DNA of 64,000 nt, taken from the NCBI GenBank assembly GCA_016713335.1, contig JADJPH010000030.1, positions 19,980 through 83,979 of the forward strand, written 5' to 3'. Below the pieces are notes generated by a model, which saw nothing but the letters and a program-made list of their open reading frames with translations, made no database searches and was not told the DNA's origin. The position numbers and the translations under genes are program-made. The stretch comes from Candidatus Fredericiella danica. Lineage in GTDB: Bacteria > Chloroflexota > Anaerolineae > Caldilineales > Caldilineaceae. Below are positions 10,069 through 20,263 of the stretch, in pieces (position 1 is the first letter of the stretch; each line of letters opens with the position of its first letter).

Positions 10069-10189
10069 GGGGTTCCGCCGGTGATGGGTTGTGTGCGAAG
10101 TCATCTACAGGTGCGACGGGCAGAGTCTCGACTGTAGAATGGGTGCGGCAAACATCTATATTGTAACTGGTCAGGCCTGCGTTGGAAAG

Positions 10190-10831
10190 CATTGCCACGC
10201 ATGCCAAACAGAGCCACGCACGTGAGTAAGGTGGTTCGCCAGGCCGCGCAAGGGCTTTGGCTGTTTGAATCACGGATGACACGGATTACGCGGACGCTTT
10301 GGCTTTGGCCGGGGGATCACCACCCTGACGGGATGGTGCTCTGACGGAGGTGCTCGGGCATGGGACTCCACGCACGTGCCAATCAGAGCCACGCACGTGA
10401 GTAAGTGGTTCGCCTGGCGGGACAGGGGCTTTGGTTGTCTAATACGGATGACACGGTCCGGACGCTTTGGCTTTGGCGGGGATCACCACCTGACGGGATG
10501 GTGCTCTGACGGACCGGACGGGTCACCACCCTGACGGATGGTGCCTGCGTGGTGGCAAACGTAGGTGGTGCGGGGCGGGGGGGGATCACCACCTGACGGG
10601 ATGGTGCTCTGACGGACGGTACGGGGATCACCACCTGACGGGATGGTGCTCTGACGGACGGCGGGATCACCCCCGACGGGGATGGTGCTCTGACGGACGT
10701 GGGACGGGGTCACCCCTGACGGATGGTGCTCTGACGGAGGTGCTCGGACAGGCGACGCCACGCACGTGCCAATCAGAGCCACGCACGTGAGTAAGTGGTT
10801 CGCCTGGCCAAAGCCGCAGCTGTCTGAACCG
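10190..10831 (+). repeat. Complex repeat block with seven hairpin units
   Basis: Non-coding. It starts with the head also found at 6.66 kb (CCACGCACGTGAGTAAG; recurring near 10.39 and 10.78 kb). The core carries seven copies of a 23-27 base unit of the form GATCACCACCCTGACGGGAT followed by GGTGCTC, at about 10315, 10481, 10522, 10584, 10626, 10665 and 10709. Each unit can fold: CACCA pairs with TGGTG and CCC with GGG around a TGAC loop. Unit spacing is irregular (roughly 25-165 bases) and there are no unique spacers of constant size, so this is not a CRISPR array. It resembles REP/BIME-type elements. Confidence 0.8.
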
Positions 10832-11012
10832 GGAGTTTGGGGATTCGCGGATTGCCAGGTCCCCCGGTGAATGCAATTCACCGTCTGCGAAACCGGGAAA
10901 CCGGTTGAAACCGGTTGGGGAGTTATACCCACCGTGCTGCGCAACGACCGGGTCCAACGTGTTTCAACACGTTTGCCGTAGCAGGCGCCGAATTGGATTC
11001 GGTGCGACGCAT
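10832..11012. other. Non-coding spacer downstream of hsdR with small repeats and hairpin
   Basis: No gene seen. It contains a short tandem of AAACCGGTTG-like units near 10890-10920 and a perfect inverted repeat AACGTGTT-TC-AACACGTT (10956-10973), 40 bases past the hsdR stop on the minus strand. The second could be a weak transcription terminator, but no T-run follows. The palindrome CCGAAT-TGG-ATTCGG lies at 10988-11002. Confidence 0.5.
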
Positions 11013-14000
11013 TTACGCCACCACTCCATAATACGGCGATGGCACCACCGGATAGACCCGATACACGTGCGTGTACACCGCATCCGTCTTCTCCTCTACC
11101 TCCGCCTCCGTATATAACTCGACCGGCAGACCGGTGCGGTCGCTGTAGAGAAAGTCGTGGATCGCCACGCGCACTGCGCCGCGGGTCGATTCTTTGTCGC
11201 GCCAGTGGTCGATGCGCAATTTTTCCGCCTTGAGCGTGGCCAACAACTCGCCTGCGACCGCCTTGACGCGCGCGGCCTCCGCCTTGCCCATCGCCGGCTT
11301 CTTGAGTAGGTCAAGATCGCCAGCGTCTCCTCGTCCAACCCCTCACGCACCGCCCGTTGCTCTTCCTCATCCAGTTCCTGCACAAAGCGGAGCAGCGCCT
11401 CGAAGGTCTGCTCGATCGTGACGCGATCCTTCTCCCGGTTGTAGTCGGCGACGATTTGTTCATAGTGATGCTGGAAATTGGTGCGTAGCGGGTTCTGCGC
11501 CAGCAACCGCTGCAAGCGCGTCTCGATCGCCTGCTTGAGCGACTGCACTGTGGTCCGCTTTACGCCGCTGCGCTCAAACTCCTTGCGCAACCGGTCGAAG
11601 TCGATCCGGCTGATGTCGTAGGGCGCGTTCTGCTCGGCGACAACGCGCTTGGTCTCGATCACCTCATCCACAACTGTATGCAGTTGCCGCATGATGTCGC
11701 TGATGTCAGCCAGTTCGCGATCGCGCTGCAGGCTCTTGTAGATGATGTCGATCGCACCGTATTCGGCCCGATACGCGTTGACGCCTTTGACGTTGATGCA
11801 TGCCTTGAATTTCATAAAGACGGCGCGGCACATGATCTCGAAGCGCTTACGCGTCTCATCATTCTCATTGGCGGCTTCCTTGGCCGCAACGATCGCCGCG
11901 TTACGCGCAAAGCCGGTGCTGCGGATCACAACATCGAGTTCTGCCTTCCGACCAGTGAGAAAGGCGCGCACAAAGGCGATCGACTCGGCCAGATCTTCCA
12001 GCAGTTCCGCTTCCGGCCGCGCCGGATCCAACGCGCCGTCGCTGTCGTGCCCGCTGTCTCCGGCCCCGGCAAAGGTGGCGAGCGCCCGCGCAGGTGCTTG
12101 AGGATGCCGCAGTAGTCCACGACCAGCCCATTGTTCTTGCCCTCGTTGATGCGGTTGGCGCGGGCGATCGCCTGCATCAGCGTGTGCGCCTTGAGCGGCT
12201 TGTCCAGGTAGAGCGTCCCCAGGCTCGGCACGTCAAAGCCCGTCAGCCACATGGCGCAGACGATGGCGATGCGGAAGGGGTGCTCCGCTTCTTTGAAGGC
12301 GTCGTCAACGGCCATCCGCTGCATGTTGTGATATTGCGGCTGCCGGCGCATGGCCTCAGGCAGGTCGATGCCTTCCTTAAGCAGCCGCCGATGGGGGGTG
12401 ATGTCCAGCCCCCAGTTGCGGAACTTTGCCACCTCGCCCTGCTCTTCGCTGATCACCACCGCCATGCGCGTCTCGGCCATCCATGCCAGTTGGCGGCGCA
12501 GCACGGCCTCTTCCTGTTCGTCCTCGGTCTGCGCCAGCGCGGTGTCCAGTTCGGCGTAGCGTTCACCCCAATAGCGGGCGATCAGATCGTACATCCGCAC
12601 GCACGTAACCTTGTCGATGCACACGAGCATCGCTTTGCCCGACTCCCATGCGGTGGTGTAGTGCGTGACAAAATCGCGCGCCACCTGCGCCAGCCGCTTC
12701 TCCGCGGTGATGATGTGATAGTCGCGCTTGAGTTCCTGTTCCAGCCGCTGTTCGACGTCGACGCCTTCGCTCTCGAATTCTTCCAGTTTCGTCGCGATGC
12801 GCTCGTTGAGATCGCCGATAGAGAGGCCGAGCTTATCCCCGCGTGCGTCATAGTAGAGGGGCGCAGTGGCCTGGTCCTCGACTGCGCGCTGGAAGTCGTA
12901 GGTCGAGACATAGTCGCCAAAGACGCGGCGCGTGATCTCGTCGTTCTTGAAGAGCGGCGTGCCGGTGAAGCCGATGTAAGAGGCGGTTCGGCAGCGCATT
13001 GCGCATGTTGAGCGCCAGCAGGCCGTATTGGGTGCGATGCGCCTCATCGCTCACAACAATGACGTCATCCCGCGCGGTGTAGGGTTGCTCTGGCTCCACC
13101 TGCTGGTTGAACTTCTGGATCAGCGAGAAGATGTACGCCTTGTGCTGGGTGAGCAGGTCGTTCAGGTGGCGCCCGTTGGCGGCTCGGCAGGGGTCACGGT
13201 CGTTGTCCACCACGCCGCACGCGGCAAAGGTCTTGTAGATCTGCGTGTCCAGGTCGTCGCGGTCGGTGAGCACCAGAAAGGTGAAGTTGCCGCCGAGCGT
13301 GCGGTGCACCTTGCGCGTGAAGAAGACCATGGAGTAGCTTTTGCCTGCGCCCTGCGTATGCCAGAAGACGCCCAGCCTGCCCTGCCGCGCGCTGCGTTCG
13401 CGTACGGCTTCGATGGCGCTGTTGACGCCGAGGAACTGGTGGTTGCGGGCGATGATCTTCTTTGGCTCGCCGCCCGCCGTGTCGAAGAGGATGAAATTCT
13501 CCAGCAGGTCCAGGAAGTTGCGCCGGTCGCAGACACCTTTGAGCAGTGTCTCCATGTCCACCACGCCCGGCTCGGCCTCGGCCAGCCGCTTCCACTCATG
13601 GAAGTGCGCCCACTTGCCGGTGATGGAGCCGAGCTTGGCCTTCTCGCCGTTGCCAAAGACTACGAACGCGTTGTGATGGAAGAGGTGGGGGATCGTGTCG
13701 AGGTAGTCGGAGAAGTTGCCGTCGAACGCCGCTTTGAGGCTGCGGTGGATGTTCTTGCATTCGATAAAGAGCAGCGGCAGCCCGTTGACAAAGCCGATAA
13801 TGTCGGCGCGACGGCGGTAGAGATCGCCGCGCACCCAGAACTCGCGCACAGCGAGGAACTCATTGGCGTCAGGGTTGGTGAAATCGATGACGCGCAGCCG
13901 GCGCCGCGCGCGTTCGCCCTTGACGTTGCGGAAGGTGACCTGCACGCCGTCGCGGATCAGGTCGTACTTCTCGCGATTGGTGGCGGCCAGGCTCTGCGTG

Positions 14001-14254
14001 GCGGAGGCAACGGACACCTGGCGCACGGCGTCGTCATAGGCATCCGCCGGCAGCCCGGGGTTGAGCCGCACCAGCGCCGCGCGCAGCGAACGGCGCAGCA
14101 CCACCTCCCGGTCGTCGGTGCGTGCGAGCAGGCTATCCGGGCCGAAGTCTTCCTGGTTGTAGGCGTAGATCGACTGCCAGCCGAGTTGTTCGGCCAGGTA
14201 TGCGGCGGTGGTTTGTTGGACCAGGGTATCTTCACCGTAATGGCCGGGGGGCAA
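11013..14254 (-). CDS. hsdR: Type I restriction endonuclease subunit R (frameshifted)
   Basis: About 1,080 residues when repaired, the normal length for HsdR, the ATP-driven translocase/nuclease of type I systems. Order: N-terminal EDTLVQQTTAAYL and YNQEDFGPDSLL; nuclease motif LPLLFIECKN; helicase Walker A HTQGAGKSYSM; motif Ia LVLTDRDDLD; DEAH box VVSDEAHRTQYG; motif III SYIGFTGTPLF; later motif MWLTGFDVPSLGTLYLDKP; motif VI IARANRINEGK; then a helical C-terminus. Frame changes near 13.0, 12.05 and 11.31 kb split it into four pieces whose ends abut. The start is uncertain: TTG 14254 precedes the conserved block by a few residues and a run of six C sits there. It is separated from hsdS/hsdM by an HNH pair and repeats. 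Confidence 0.9.
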
Positions 14255-14570
14255 GAGCGTGCTCCTTGCGTTGTAAGGCAGGTGGAAAGTTTCACATGGT
14301 TGCCATTATCGCCGATATGGCCGATCGATTCAACTGCGTTGCACCAACCGGCACCGAACTGAAATCCGTTGTAGTTTGTCGTTTTCGGCTTCCGCAGCCA
14401 GCGCTGAATTGGATTCGGTGTGGTGAAGTGCCGCTCTACATCAATGCGAAGATCAGGCGGGAAAAGGACATCCGTTCTATTGTAGTTGTGGTATGATGGC
14501 GTTATTCGTGTCCATGGATACACTCCACGACTGAACCTGGTGTCATGTGGTGTGTGGCAAGGGAGGGATA
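14255..14570. other. Intergenic region between hsdR and the HNH pair
   Basis: Divergent spacer of 316 bases with no gene. It holds a partial copy of the 15-kb repeat (ACTGAAATCCGTTGTAGTTT, near 14357-14376) and a 15-base repeat GAATTGGATTCGGTG (14406-14420) that recurs at 10990-11004 on the other side of hsdR. Promoters for hsdR (leftward) and the small gene pair (rightward) must lie here, but I cannot assign boxes. Confidence 0.5.
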
Positions 14571-14979
14571 ATGGTGCTGCAGTCAGTCACAGTGGAATTG
14601 CCAACCGGGCTATATGATCGCCTGAAGCGCCGGGCGGAGCAGGCCCATCGCTCAATTGAGGCGGAAGTAATCGACGCAACAGTCGCCAGTGCTGTGCCTG
14701 CCGATGAGGAACTCTCTCCTCAGTTAGCAGGTCAATTACCGCCCTTGCCGCAGCCGACGACGAATCGCTCTGGCGTGCCGCCAGGGCGCAATTCCCACCC
14801 GAAAAGTCGCGCAACTGGAACGATACCATCAGCGCCGTCAGGCGGTAGGGCAACTGACGCTGAAAATACGTCAGTCGGCAGAACTTGCGGCCGAGCTAGA
14901 GGCATTCATGTTCCTGCGGGCGCAAGCCATGTCCTTCTTGATGCAACGCGGGCATGATCTGTCGGCCTTGACAGCATGA
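14571..14979 (+). CDS. Small helical protein upstream of HNH nuclease, antitoxin-like (frameshifted)
   Basis: About 136 residues after repair. The N-terminus VTVELPTGLYDRLKRRAEQ is typical of small ribbon-helix-helix or antitoxin-like proteins. After frame changes near 14735 and 14815 it continues as a charged coiled helix (QLERYHQRRQAVGQLTLKI, ELAAELEAFMFLRAQAMSFL) and ends LMQRGHDLSALTA. Its TGA overlaps the ATG of the HNH gene by ATGA, indicating translational coupling. I infer a function linked to the nuclease (control or DNA binding) but no specific family. The start is ATG 14571, after AGGGAGG. Confidence 0.6.
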
Positions 14980-15404
14980 GCACCGTCTCAGTCCCCAGGC
15001 ACTGCGTGCAAGAGTAACTGAACAGGCGCGCTGTCGTTGTGGGTACTGCCTTACGACGGAGCTATTAATCGGCGCTCCGATGGAGATCGAGCACATCATT
15101 CCAACGGCACTGGGTGGCCAGACAGAAGAGGGGAATCTATGGCTTGCCTGTTCGTTGTGCAACGAACACAAAGGAAGCCGTGTTGTTGCGACCGATCCGT
15201 TGACAGACGAACTTGTACCCCTATTCAATCCGCGTCAACAGTCTTGGAGCGAGCATTTTGTTTGGAGCCAGGATTTTGAGCAGATTGTCGGTATGACAGC
15301 GATTGGGCGAGCAACTGTTGTTGCGCTTCGCCTGAATCGTCCCCTGTTGGTGAGGTCACCGAAGGATTTGGGTCGCAGCAGGGTTACATCCGCCACGCGA
15401 CTGA
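14976..15404 (+). CDS. HNH endonuclease (frameshifted)
   Basis: About 143 residues after repair of two indels (near 14999 and 15360). The CRCGYC pair of cysteines, MEIEHIIPTALGG (the His-rich HNH core) and LACSLCNEHKGSR form the zinc-bound HNH fold. The C-terminus carries FVWSQDFEQIVGMTAIGRAT, common in the compact HNH family of cyanobacteria and Chloroflexota, and ends PPRD. It starts within the stop of the preceding small gene. HNH proteins nick or cut DNA; this family is usually chromosomal and of unclear role. Its position within an R-M locus could reflect defence or mobile origin. Confidence 0.8.
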
Positions 15405-15580
15405 TCTCAACAGTATCCACTTTTGTCTTCATCGCAGCGACAGTGTTGTTTCCACGGTTCTTTGCCCCCACCGTGTGCGACGCACTGGCGACAGGTTGTG
15501 CGCTCGGCACGGGGTTCTCCGCCAGTGCGACGCACGGACTGCCAGCCTCACCGCACACAACCTCCCCGCCAGCGCAACCA

Positions 15581-15613
15581 AATCCGGTCCGGTCTGAAAT
15601 CCGTTGTAGTGCG
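15581..15613 (+). repeat. Solo copy of the MITE terminal repeat
   Basis: Nearly identical, same orientation, to the right terminal repeat of the element at 15743-15947 (differing by GGTCC versus GTTCC). Core: GGTCTGAAATCCGTTGTAGT. It may be a relic or the end of a neighbouring element. Confidence 0.7.
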
Positions 15614-15742
15614 TTTTGCAGCCCTGGCCCAACCGCCCAGGCGCATCGTCGCCTGCCTGCCCTAGCCAAAGCCAGCCGTGCAATCCGTGTCATCCGCTAA
15701 ATCAGTGATTCAGACGCTAAAGCCTACTGCCCTGGCGCGGCA

Positions 15743-15947
15743 GCACTACAACGGATTTCAGACCGGAACGGATTTAGGTCCTGTTGGTGCGTTGTGTGCG
15801 TGGCGAGCGTAGTTGGGACGTTCAGTCTGCGTGGCGGAGTGTGATCGCCGGCGCCTCCTGCGGCTACAAGCCGCAGCCGGTGGGGACGAGGATCACTCTC
15901 CCGACCGCGCAACTAAATCCGTTCCGGTCTGAAATCCGTTGTAGTGC
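15743..15947. mobile_element. 205-bp MITE-like element with 33-bp perfect terminal inverted repeats
   Basis: The left end at 15743-15775 (begins GCACTACAACGGATTTCAGA) is the exact reverse complement of the right end at 15915-15947. The 139 bases between them carry no convincing gene. The size, perfect ends and extra solo copies nearby (15581, and a partial one near 14357) fit a non-autonomous miniature inverted-repeat element or a large REP/BIME. No transposase is present in the window, so the mobilising enzyme is unknown. Confidence 0.7.
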
Positions 15948-16496
15948 CTTTCGCCCCCTCCTCACACCGCAATCTCTCCATTCATCATCGCAGCGGGAGA
16001 AAGTCACGAGCAGCGGCCATCGTCGTTCTGTTTTCTTAGGTTATGTCGTTGAAAATTGACTGCTGACGCTGGTTCCGCAAAACGCTTTTGCAAAGAAGAA
16101 GCGGCACCAGGAATCGGCAAATCAGCCATGTGTCTCCGCGAAATACGGGGTCTCATTGCCGTAGCACGAAGCTCACAGTGCAATATGCTTGGGTGATTGG
16201 GTGATCAGAAATGAAAGCCGTACAACATCTGAATCTTGCGCCTATCGTGACTGTGAACGGCGGTGGAGTCATGTGACAAGGCAGTTTCCTGTCCACGGCA
16301 CGCCCTATCGGCTGCGGCATTCGCGCGATCAAGATGTCGCCCTGAACAACCTCGGTGCAACGCAGTTGATGAAACATCCCGGTACAAAATTTATCGGGTG
16401 CCTGTTTCAACAAACTCATTGTCTCCGATGTTCGATATCTGCACTAAACGACACTGATCGTCCCCCCTTGGTCCTTCGACTCAGTAATCGCCGTCG
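15948..16496. other. Non-coding stretch after truncated hsdS
   Basis: About 550 bases with several short open frames that show no recognisable motif, signal peptide or ribosome site. It may be the remains of the missing second half of hsdS or inserted DNA; sequence reading alone does not decide. Confidence 0.4.
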
Positions 16497-17113
16497 TCAA
16501 AACCGTACAGACATCCCCATTGTTGCCTTCTCCCACCCCTCCGGCACTCCATCCACCACCTTGACCCCCTCCCACCCCGGAAATCGCAGCCGCACAAACC
16601 ACTCGCGGTAGAGCAGCCGCGCCGCCTGCTCCAGCAAGGCCATGCGCCGCCGGTTCGCCTCGATCAGGTCGTCGTAGGCGGAGAGGATGGATGCAATTCT
16701 TCCCTGTATTCGGTATTCGGGTATCGTAATTTCAAGTGAATGAATGTGATTTCTGTTCAACGTCGGGTTGGAATTTCCAACATCGAATCGTTGCAGGCCC
16801 ATAGTCTGCAAGAAATAGGAAACATATCTCGCGTGATTACCTCTCAGGTCCTTGCTCCATAGGGTGGTATCATGCGGCCAATAAGGTCCTTCAAGATAGT
16901 GAACTGTTCCAAGAGTGCCCTTGCGGCCAATAACAACTCCGGGGCCTTCGCACTTTGCCTCTGAGTATGCTACCACGATTCCAGATGATGAAACTACCGG
17001 AACATCACAGCGCGCTGATCCGCCTTTTTGTAATATCGTATCCACGCTGTAAGAATACGAGCTCCTGCAAGGTTGCTTTACGCCAACCTGCTGGTATTGG
17101 TTTTATCACTCAT
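16497..17113 (-). CDS. hsdS: Type I restriction specificity subunit S, half-length (frameshifted)
   Basis: HsdS chooses the DNA target for the HsdR/HsdM complex. A full subunit has two target-recognition domains; here only one is present (~205 residues). Seen: LQELVFLQRGYDITK, DVPVVSSSGI, GPGVVIGRKGTLG, PYWPHDTTLW, NPTLNRNHIHSL and the conserved central helix (SILSAYDDLIEANRRRMALL, AARLLYREWFVR). The frame ends just after VPEGWEKATMG, exactly where the second recognition domain should begin. ATG 17113 overlaps the hsdM stop by four bases. Small frame changes near 17.08 and 17.02 kb look like sequence errors. The truncation looks real, and half-subunits can work as dimers. Confidence 0.8.
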
Positions 17114-19215
17114 ATCCCCAACTCCTCAAAATTCTTCTGTATCCTCCCCGCCAACTCCACCGCCTCGGCGTTCAGATCCTCTAACTCGGCGTGAATCGCG
17201 CGCAATGCCTCCTCAAAGTCGAATTCCTCATCCACCTCCTCCGGTGCCACGCCCACGTATCGCCCCGGCGTCAGGCTCCAGTCGTTAGCCGCCAGTTCAC
17301 TGCGATCCACCAGTTTGACCAGCCCCGCCACCTCGCGCAGCGCGGCGTCGGGGAAGCGCTCCAGCAGCCAATGCGCCTGCCGCCAGAAGTAGCGCACCTG
17401 CTTGAGCTGCGCCACGGCCACGCCGCGCGCCTCATCGATGCTCTTGCGCAGGCGTGCGATCCCACGGCCCGCCCCGCTGCCCCCATTGCCCGGATCGGTG
17501 GACGCGCTGGCATCCGCCAGCCGGCCCGCCAACTTGTGCAGATGCTCTACCTGCCGCACCAGGTCACGGCTCATCTCGGCCAGGTCGGCCTGCTCCGCCA
17601 CCAGTTCGTTGGCCGCCGCGCTGGTCTCTGGCGCCGACCACCCCGCCCATTCCGGCGCCAACATGTATTCAAAGCGCGTGATCTCCCCACGCAGCGCCGC
17701 CAGGCCTTCCTCCACCTCCTGCACCAACGCCGCGGCCTCACCTTCCGGCGCGTCCTTGACCGGCGGCCGCAGGGTTTTGACCAGGCTCTCGACCGCACCG
17801 GTGTAGTCATGCAGCGGCGAGATGCGCTTGCCTTCAGCATCCTCCGCCTGAAAACACGCTGCAATTTCCTCCATGCTGCGCTTGCAATACGCACCGATCA
17901 AATCGAGAAACTGCTGTGTCTGCCCACGGTAGAGCCAGACGATGGCCAGCAGGTTCTGCTCCTGCTCGGGCGAGAAGTCGTAAGATCTTGCGCGTCACCT
18001 TGCGGTAGACGTTGCGCGCATCGATCATCAGCACTTTGTCCCGATGTTCGGGCGCCCTGGCGCGATCGAGAAACCACAGTTCACACGGCACGGTCCGCGT
18101 ATAGAAAAAGTTGGAGCGCACCGCGATCATGATGTCCACCGCGCCCGTCTCGATGAGCGCCTGGCGCACCTTCGCCTCGTCGCGGCCCGCGCTTGACGCC
18201 TGCGACGACATCACAAAGCCGGCGCGGCCGTGTTCGTTGAGATAGCTGTAGAAGTAGCTGATCCAGATGTAGTTGCCGTTGCTCACCTTGCCCTTTTTGT
18301 TGCTCCCAGGTAACCCAAAGGGCAGCCGCGGATCCTTGCTCACCCTGTCCGCGTCGATCTCATCCACGTTAAAGGGCGGATTGGCCATCACGTAGTCCGC
18401 CTTGCCCAGCAGTTCGTGCGGATCCTCGTAGTAGGTGATGGTGCGCTGGATGTCGCCTTCCAGCCCATGCACCGCCAGGTTCATCTTGGCCAGCCGGATG
18501 GTGGTGGCGTTCTTCTCCAACCCATAGAAGGTGAGCCGCTCGGCAGGGTTGGCGTTGCGCTGCTCGACCACGCGTGCACTCTGTACAAACATGCCGCCCG
18601 AACCGCACGCGGGATCCAGCACGATGCCGCGGTCCGGGTCCAGCACGTGGGCGATCAGCGAGACCAGCGACACCGGCGTAAAGAACTCGCCGCCGTCATG
18701 CGCCTTCTGGTCGGCGAACTGGGTGAGGAAGTACTCGTAGATACGACCGAAGACATCGCCCGACACCCGTTTGAGTTCCTGCGGGTTGAGCGTGCGGAGC
18801 AGATGGCCCAGCACGGCGTTGTCGAGTTCCTGATACTCGCTCTTGGGCAACACCCCTTGCAGGCTGCTGTAATCGCGCTCGATAGACTCCATCGCCTCGA
18901 TCACCTTGCGGGCGCGGTCGCCGGCGTCGGTCAGGGACACGAGGTAGTCAAACTGCGCCTCGGGGCGTAGGAAGAGCGCGCCCTTCTGCGAGAAGTCATC
19001 TTTTGTCAGCGCCCCGCTTCTTGCCGCCGCGTTGGGAGAGCGTCTACTCGATGTCACCCTTGACCGCCAGAAAGCGACTGTACGTGGCGCAGAAAGATTA
19101 GCCCCATGACGGGCAGGAAGTATTCGTTGCTGGCATAGTTGGAGTTGGCGCGCAGCGTATCTGCCGCACCCCACAGGCGTTTTTCAATCGCTTCAATATG
19201 TTCAAGCTGCGGCAC
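17110..19215 (-). CDS. hsdM: Type I DNA methyltransferase subunit M (frameshifted, in-frame TAG)
   Basis: N6-adenine methyltransferase of the R-M complex, ~700 residues. GTG 19215 is chosen because the conserved start (LEHIEAIEKRLWGAADTLRA) follows at once. Motifs: SAM-binding DPACGSGGMFVQSA, catalytic NPPFN, FFTPVSLVSLIAHVLDPDRG, YLNEHGRAGFVMSSQ. The C-terminal helical part includes IGAYCKRSMEEIAACFQ. Breaks: a frame change near 19085, a TAG at 19044-19046 within GDIE-stop-TL, another change near 19020, and one near 17975. The gene is followed by hsdS with an ATGA overlap. Given the break density, I take it as an intact gene with sequence errors, but true decay cannot be excluded. Confidence 0.88.
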
Positions 19216-19564
19216 GGGGCGAATCCATTCGTGGTTGGTGGCTAGATGGATGTGGTAACTGGAGATATCATACCATGCATCTCTTTTCCGTGTTTTTCTC
19301 CGCGTCTCGGCGCACTCCGCGTTGGTAGTTGGTGTGGGGGGAAAAGATCAACGCGGAGATGCGGAGGTGGCGCAGAGTGCGCGGAGTGGATGCAGATCCC
19401 CCCTCAAGGGCTGGGACTTCTTCTCCAGCACCGTCTATGAAACCGGCGTCGGGCACCTTCGGCATTCTCTACGATGTAGAGACATGCGTTCGTTCTAGCG
19501 GGGAGAGCTTCTCTTTCGTTCGGCGCACGTAGAAATGCGAGCAGTGTGCAGCGGTTTTCCATCC
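19216..19564. other. Intergenic region with paired CTCCGCGTTG repeats
   Basis: No gene is supported across 349 bases. CTCCGCGTTG (19315-19324) pairs with CAACGCGGAG (19350-19359), giving a 10-bp stem with a 25-base loop. The same words form the hairpin at 52022-52058, so this is a dispersed repeat. It lies between the response-regulator stop and the hsdM start, both on the minus strand, and may end the ureide operon transcript. Confidence 0.5.
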
Positions 19565-20263
19565 TCACACAAACCGGTAGCCCACGCTGGGTTCGGTGAG
19601 GATGTGGGTGGGGCGCAACGGATCGTCTTCGATCTTGTGGCGCAATTGCGAGACAAAGACGCGCAGGTACTCGCGCTCGTCTCCATACTCGGCCCCCCAG
19701 ACGGCCTGCAAAATGGCACGATGCGAGATCACCTTGCCGCGGTTCTGGGAGAGGTAGCTGAGCAGGTTGAACTCAGTTGGGGTCAGGCGGATCTCTTCAC
19801 CGCGCAACGTCACGCGATGCGTATCGCAGTCGATATAGAGTTCATTGCTGATGACAATGCTCTTGGAGGTTGGACGCGCGCTCTGCTGCATCGTCCAACG
19901 GCGCAAGGCAGAGCGGACGCGTGCAAGAAACTCTTCCATGCTAAACGGCATCTGTACGTAGTCATCGGCGCCCAGATCAAAGGCCTTGATCTTGGTCTGC
20001 TCCGACCCCACGGCGGACAACACGATGATGGGCGCCAATGTCGCTTCACGGATCTGCCGGCAAATGGCCAGCCCATCCAGTTCGATTGTGGCGAAATCGA
20101 GCAGGAGGATAAACAGATCGAAGTTTCCGGCTTTGACTGCTTCGGTAACGTCGCCGTCATCCAGGGCAATAGACACTTCGTATCCTCTTCCGGTAAGGTT
20201 GCGGCGTACGGTGCGCAAGATCGCCGGCTGATCACCGATAAGGAGCGTCTGGAAGACTTGCAT
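19565..20263 (-). CDS. OmpR/KdpE-type response regulator with atypical receiver
   Basis: 232 residues: receiver domain (1-120) and winged-helix DNA-binding domain (130-232; RLTPTEFNLLSYLSQNRGKV, WGAEYGDEREYLRVFVSQLR, SVGYRF). The winged helix is closest in style to KdpE. The receiver is unusual: the first acidic pair is reduced (LLIGDQP instead of a DD/DE pair), the conserved lysine is methionine (DDYVQMPF), and strand 3 has two extra residues before the candidate phospho-acceptor (LLLDFATIELDG). Normal aspartyl phosphorylation may therefore be weak or absent. The ATG directly follows the stop of the sensor-like gene. It is the last gene of the ureide run and the best candidate to bind the phased boxes at 36.86-36.98 kb. 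Confidence 0.85.
   Translation of the reverse strand: MQVFQTLLIGDQPAILRTVRRNLTGRGYEVSIALDDGDVTEAVKAGNFDLFILLLDFATIELDGLAICRQIREATLAPIIVLSAVGSEQTKIKAFDLGADDYVQMPFSMEEFLARVRSALRRWTMQQSARPTSKSIVISNELYIDCDTHRVTLRGEEIRLTPTEFNLLSYLSQNRGKVISHRAILQAVWGAEYGDEREYLRVFVSQLRHKIEDDPLRPTHILTEPSVGYRFV

Noticed and set aside
10315..10731. CRISPR-like array
   Set aside because: Seven similar units, but spacing is irregular, no constant-length unique spacers, no cas genes, and each unit is itself a hairpin; fits REP/BIME-like repeats.
12094..14362. Long plus-strand open frames opposite hsdR
   Set aside because: Mirror the hsdR codon pattern (GC-rich third position) and contain no motif.
16189..16611. Open frame between MITE and hsdS
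   Set aside because: No ribosome site, no recognisable domain; overlaps the end of hsdS on the other strand.
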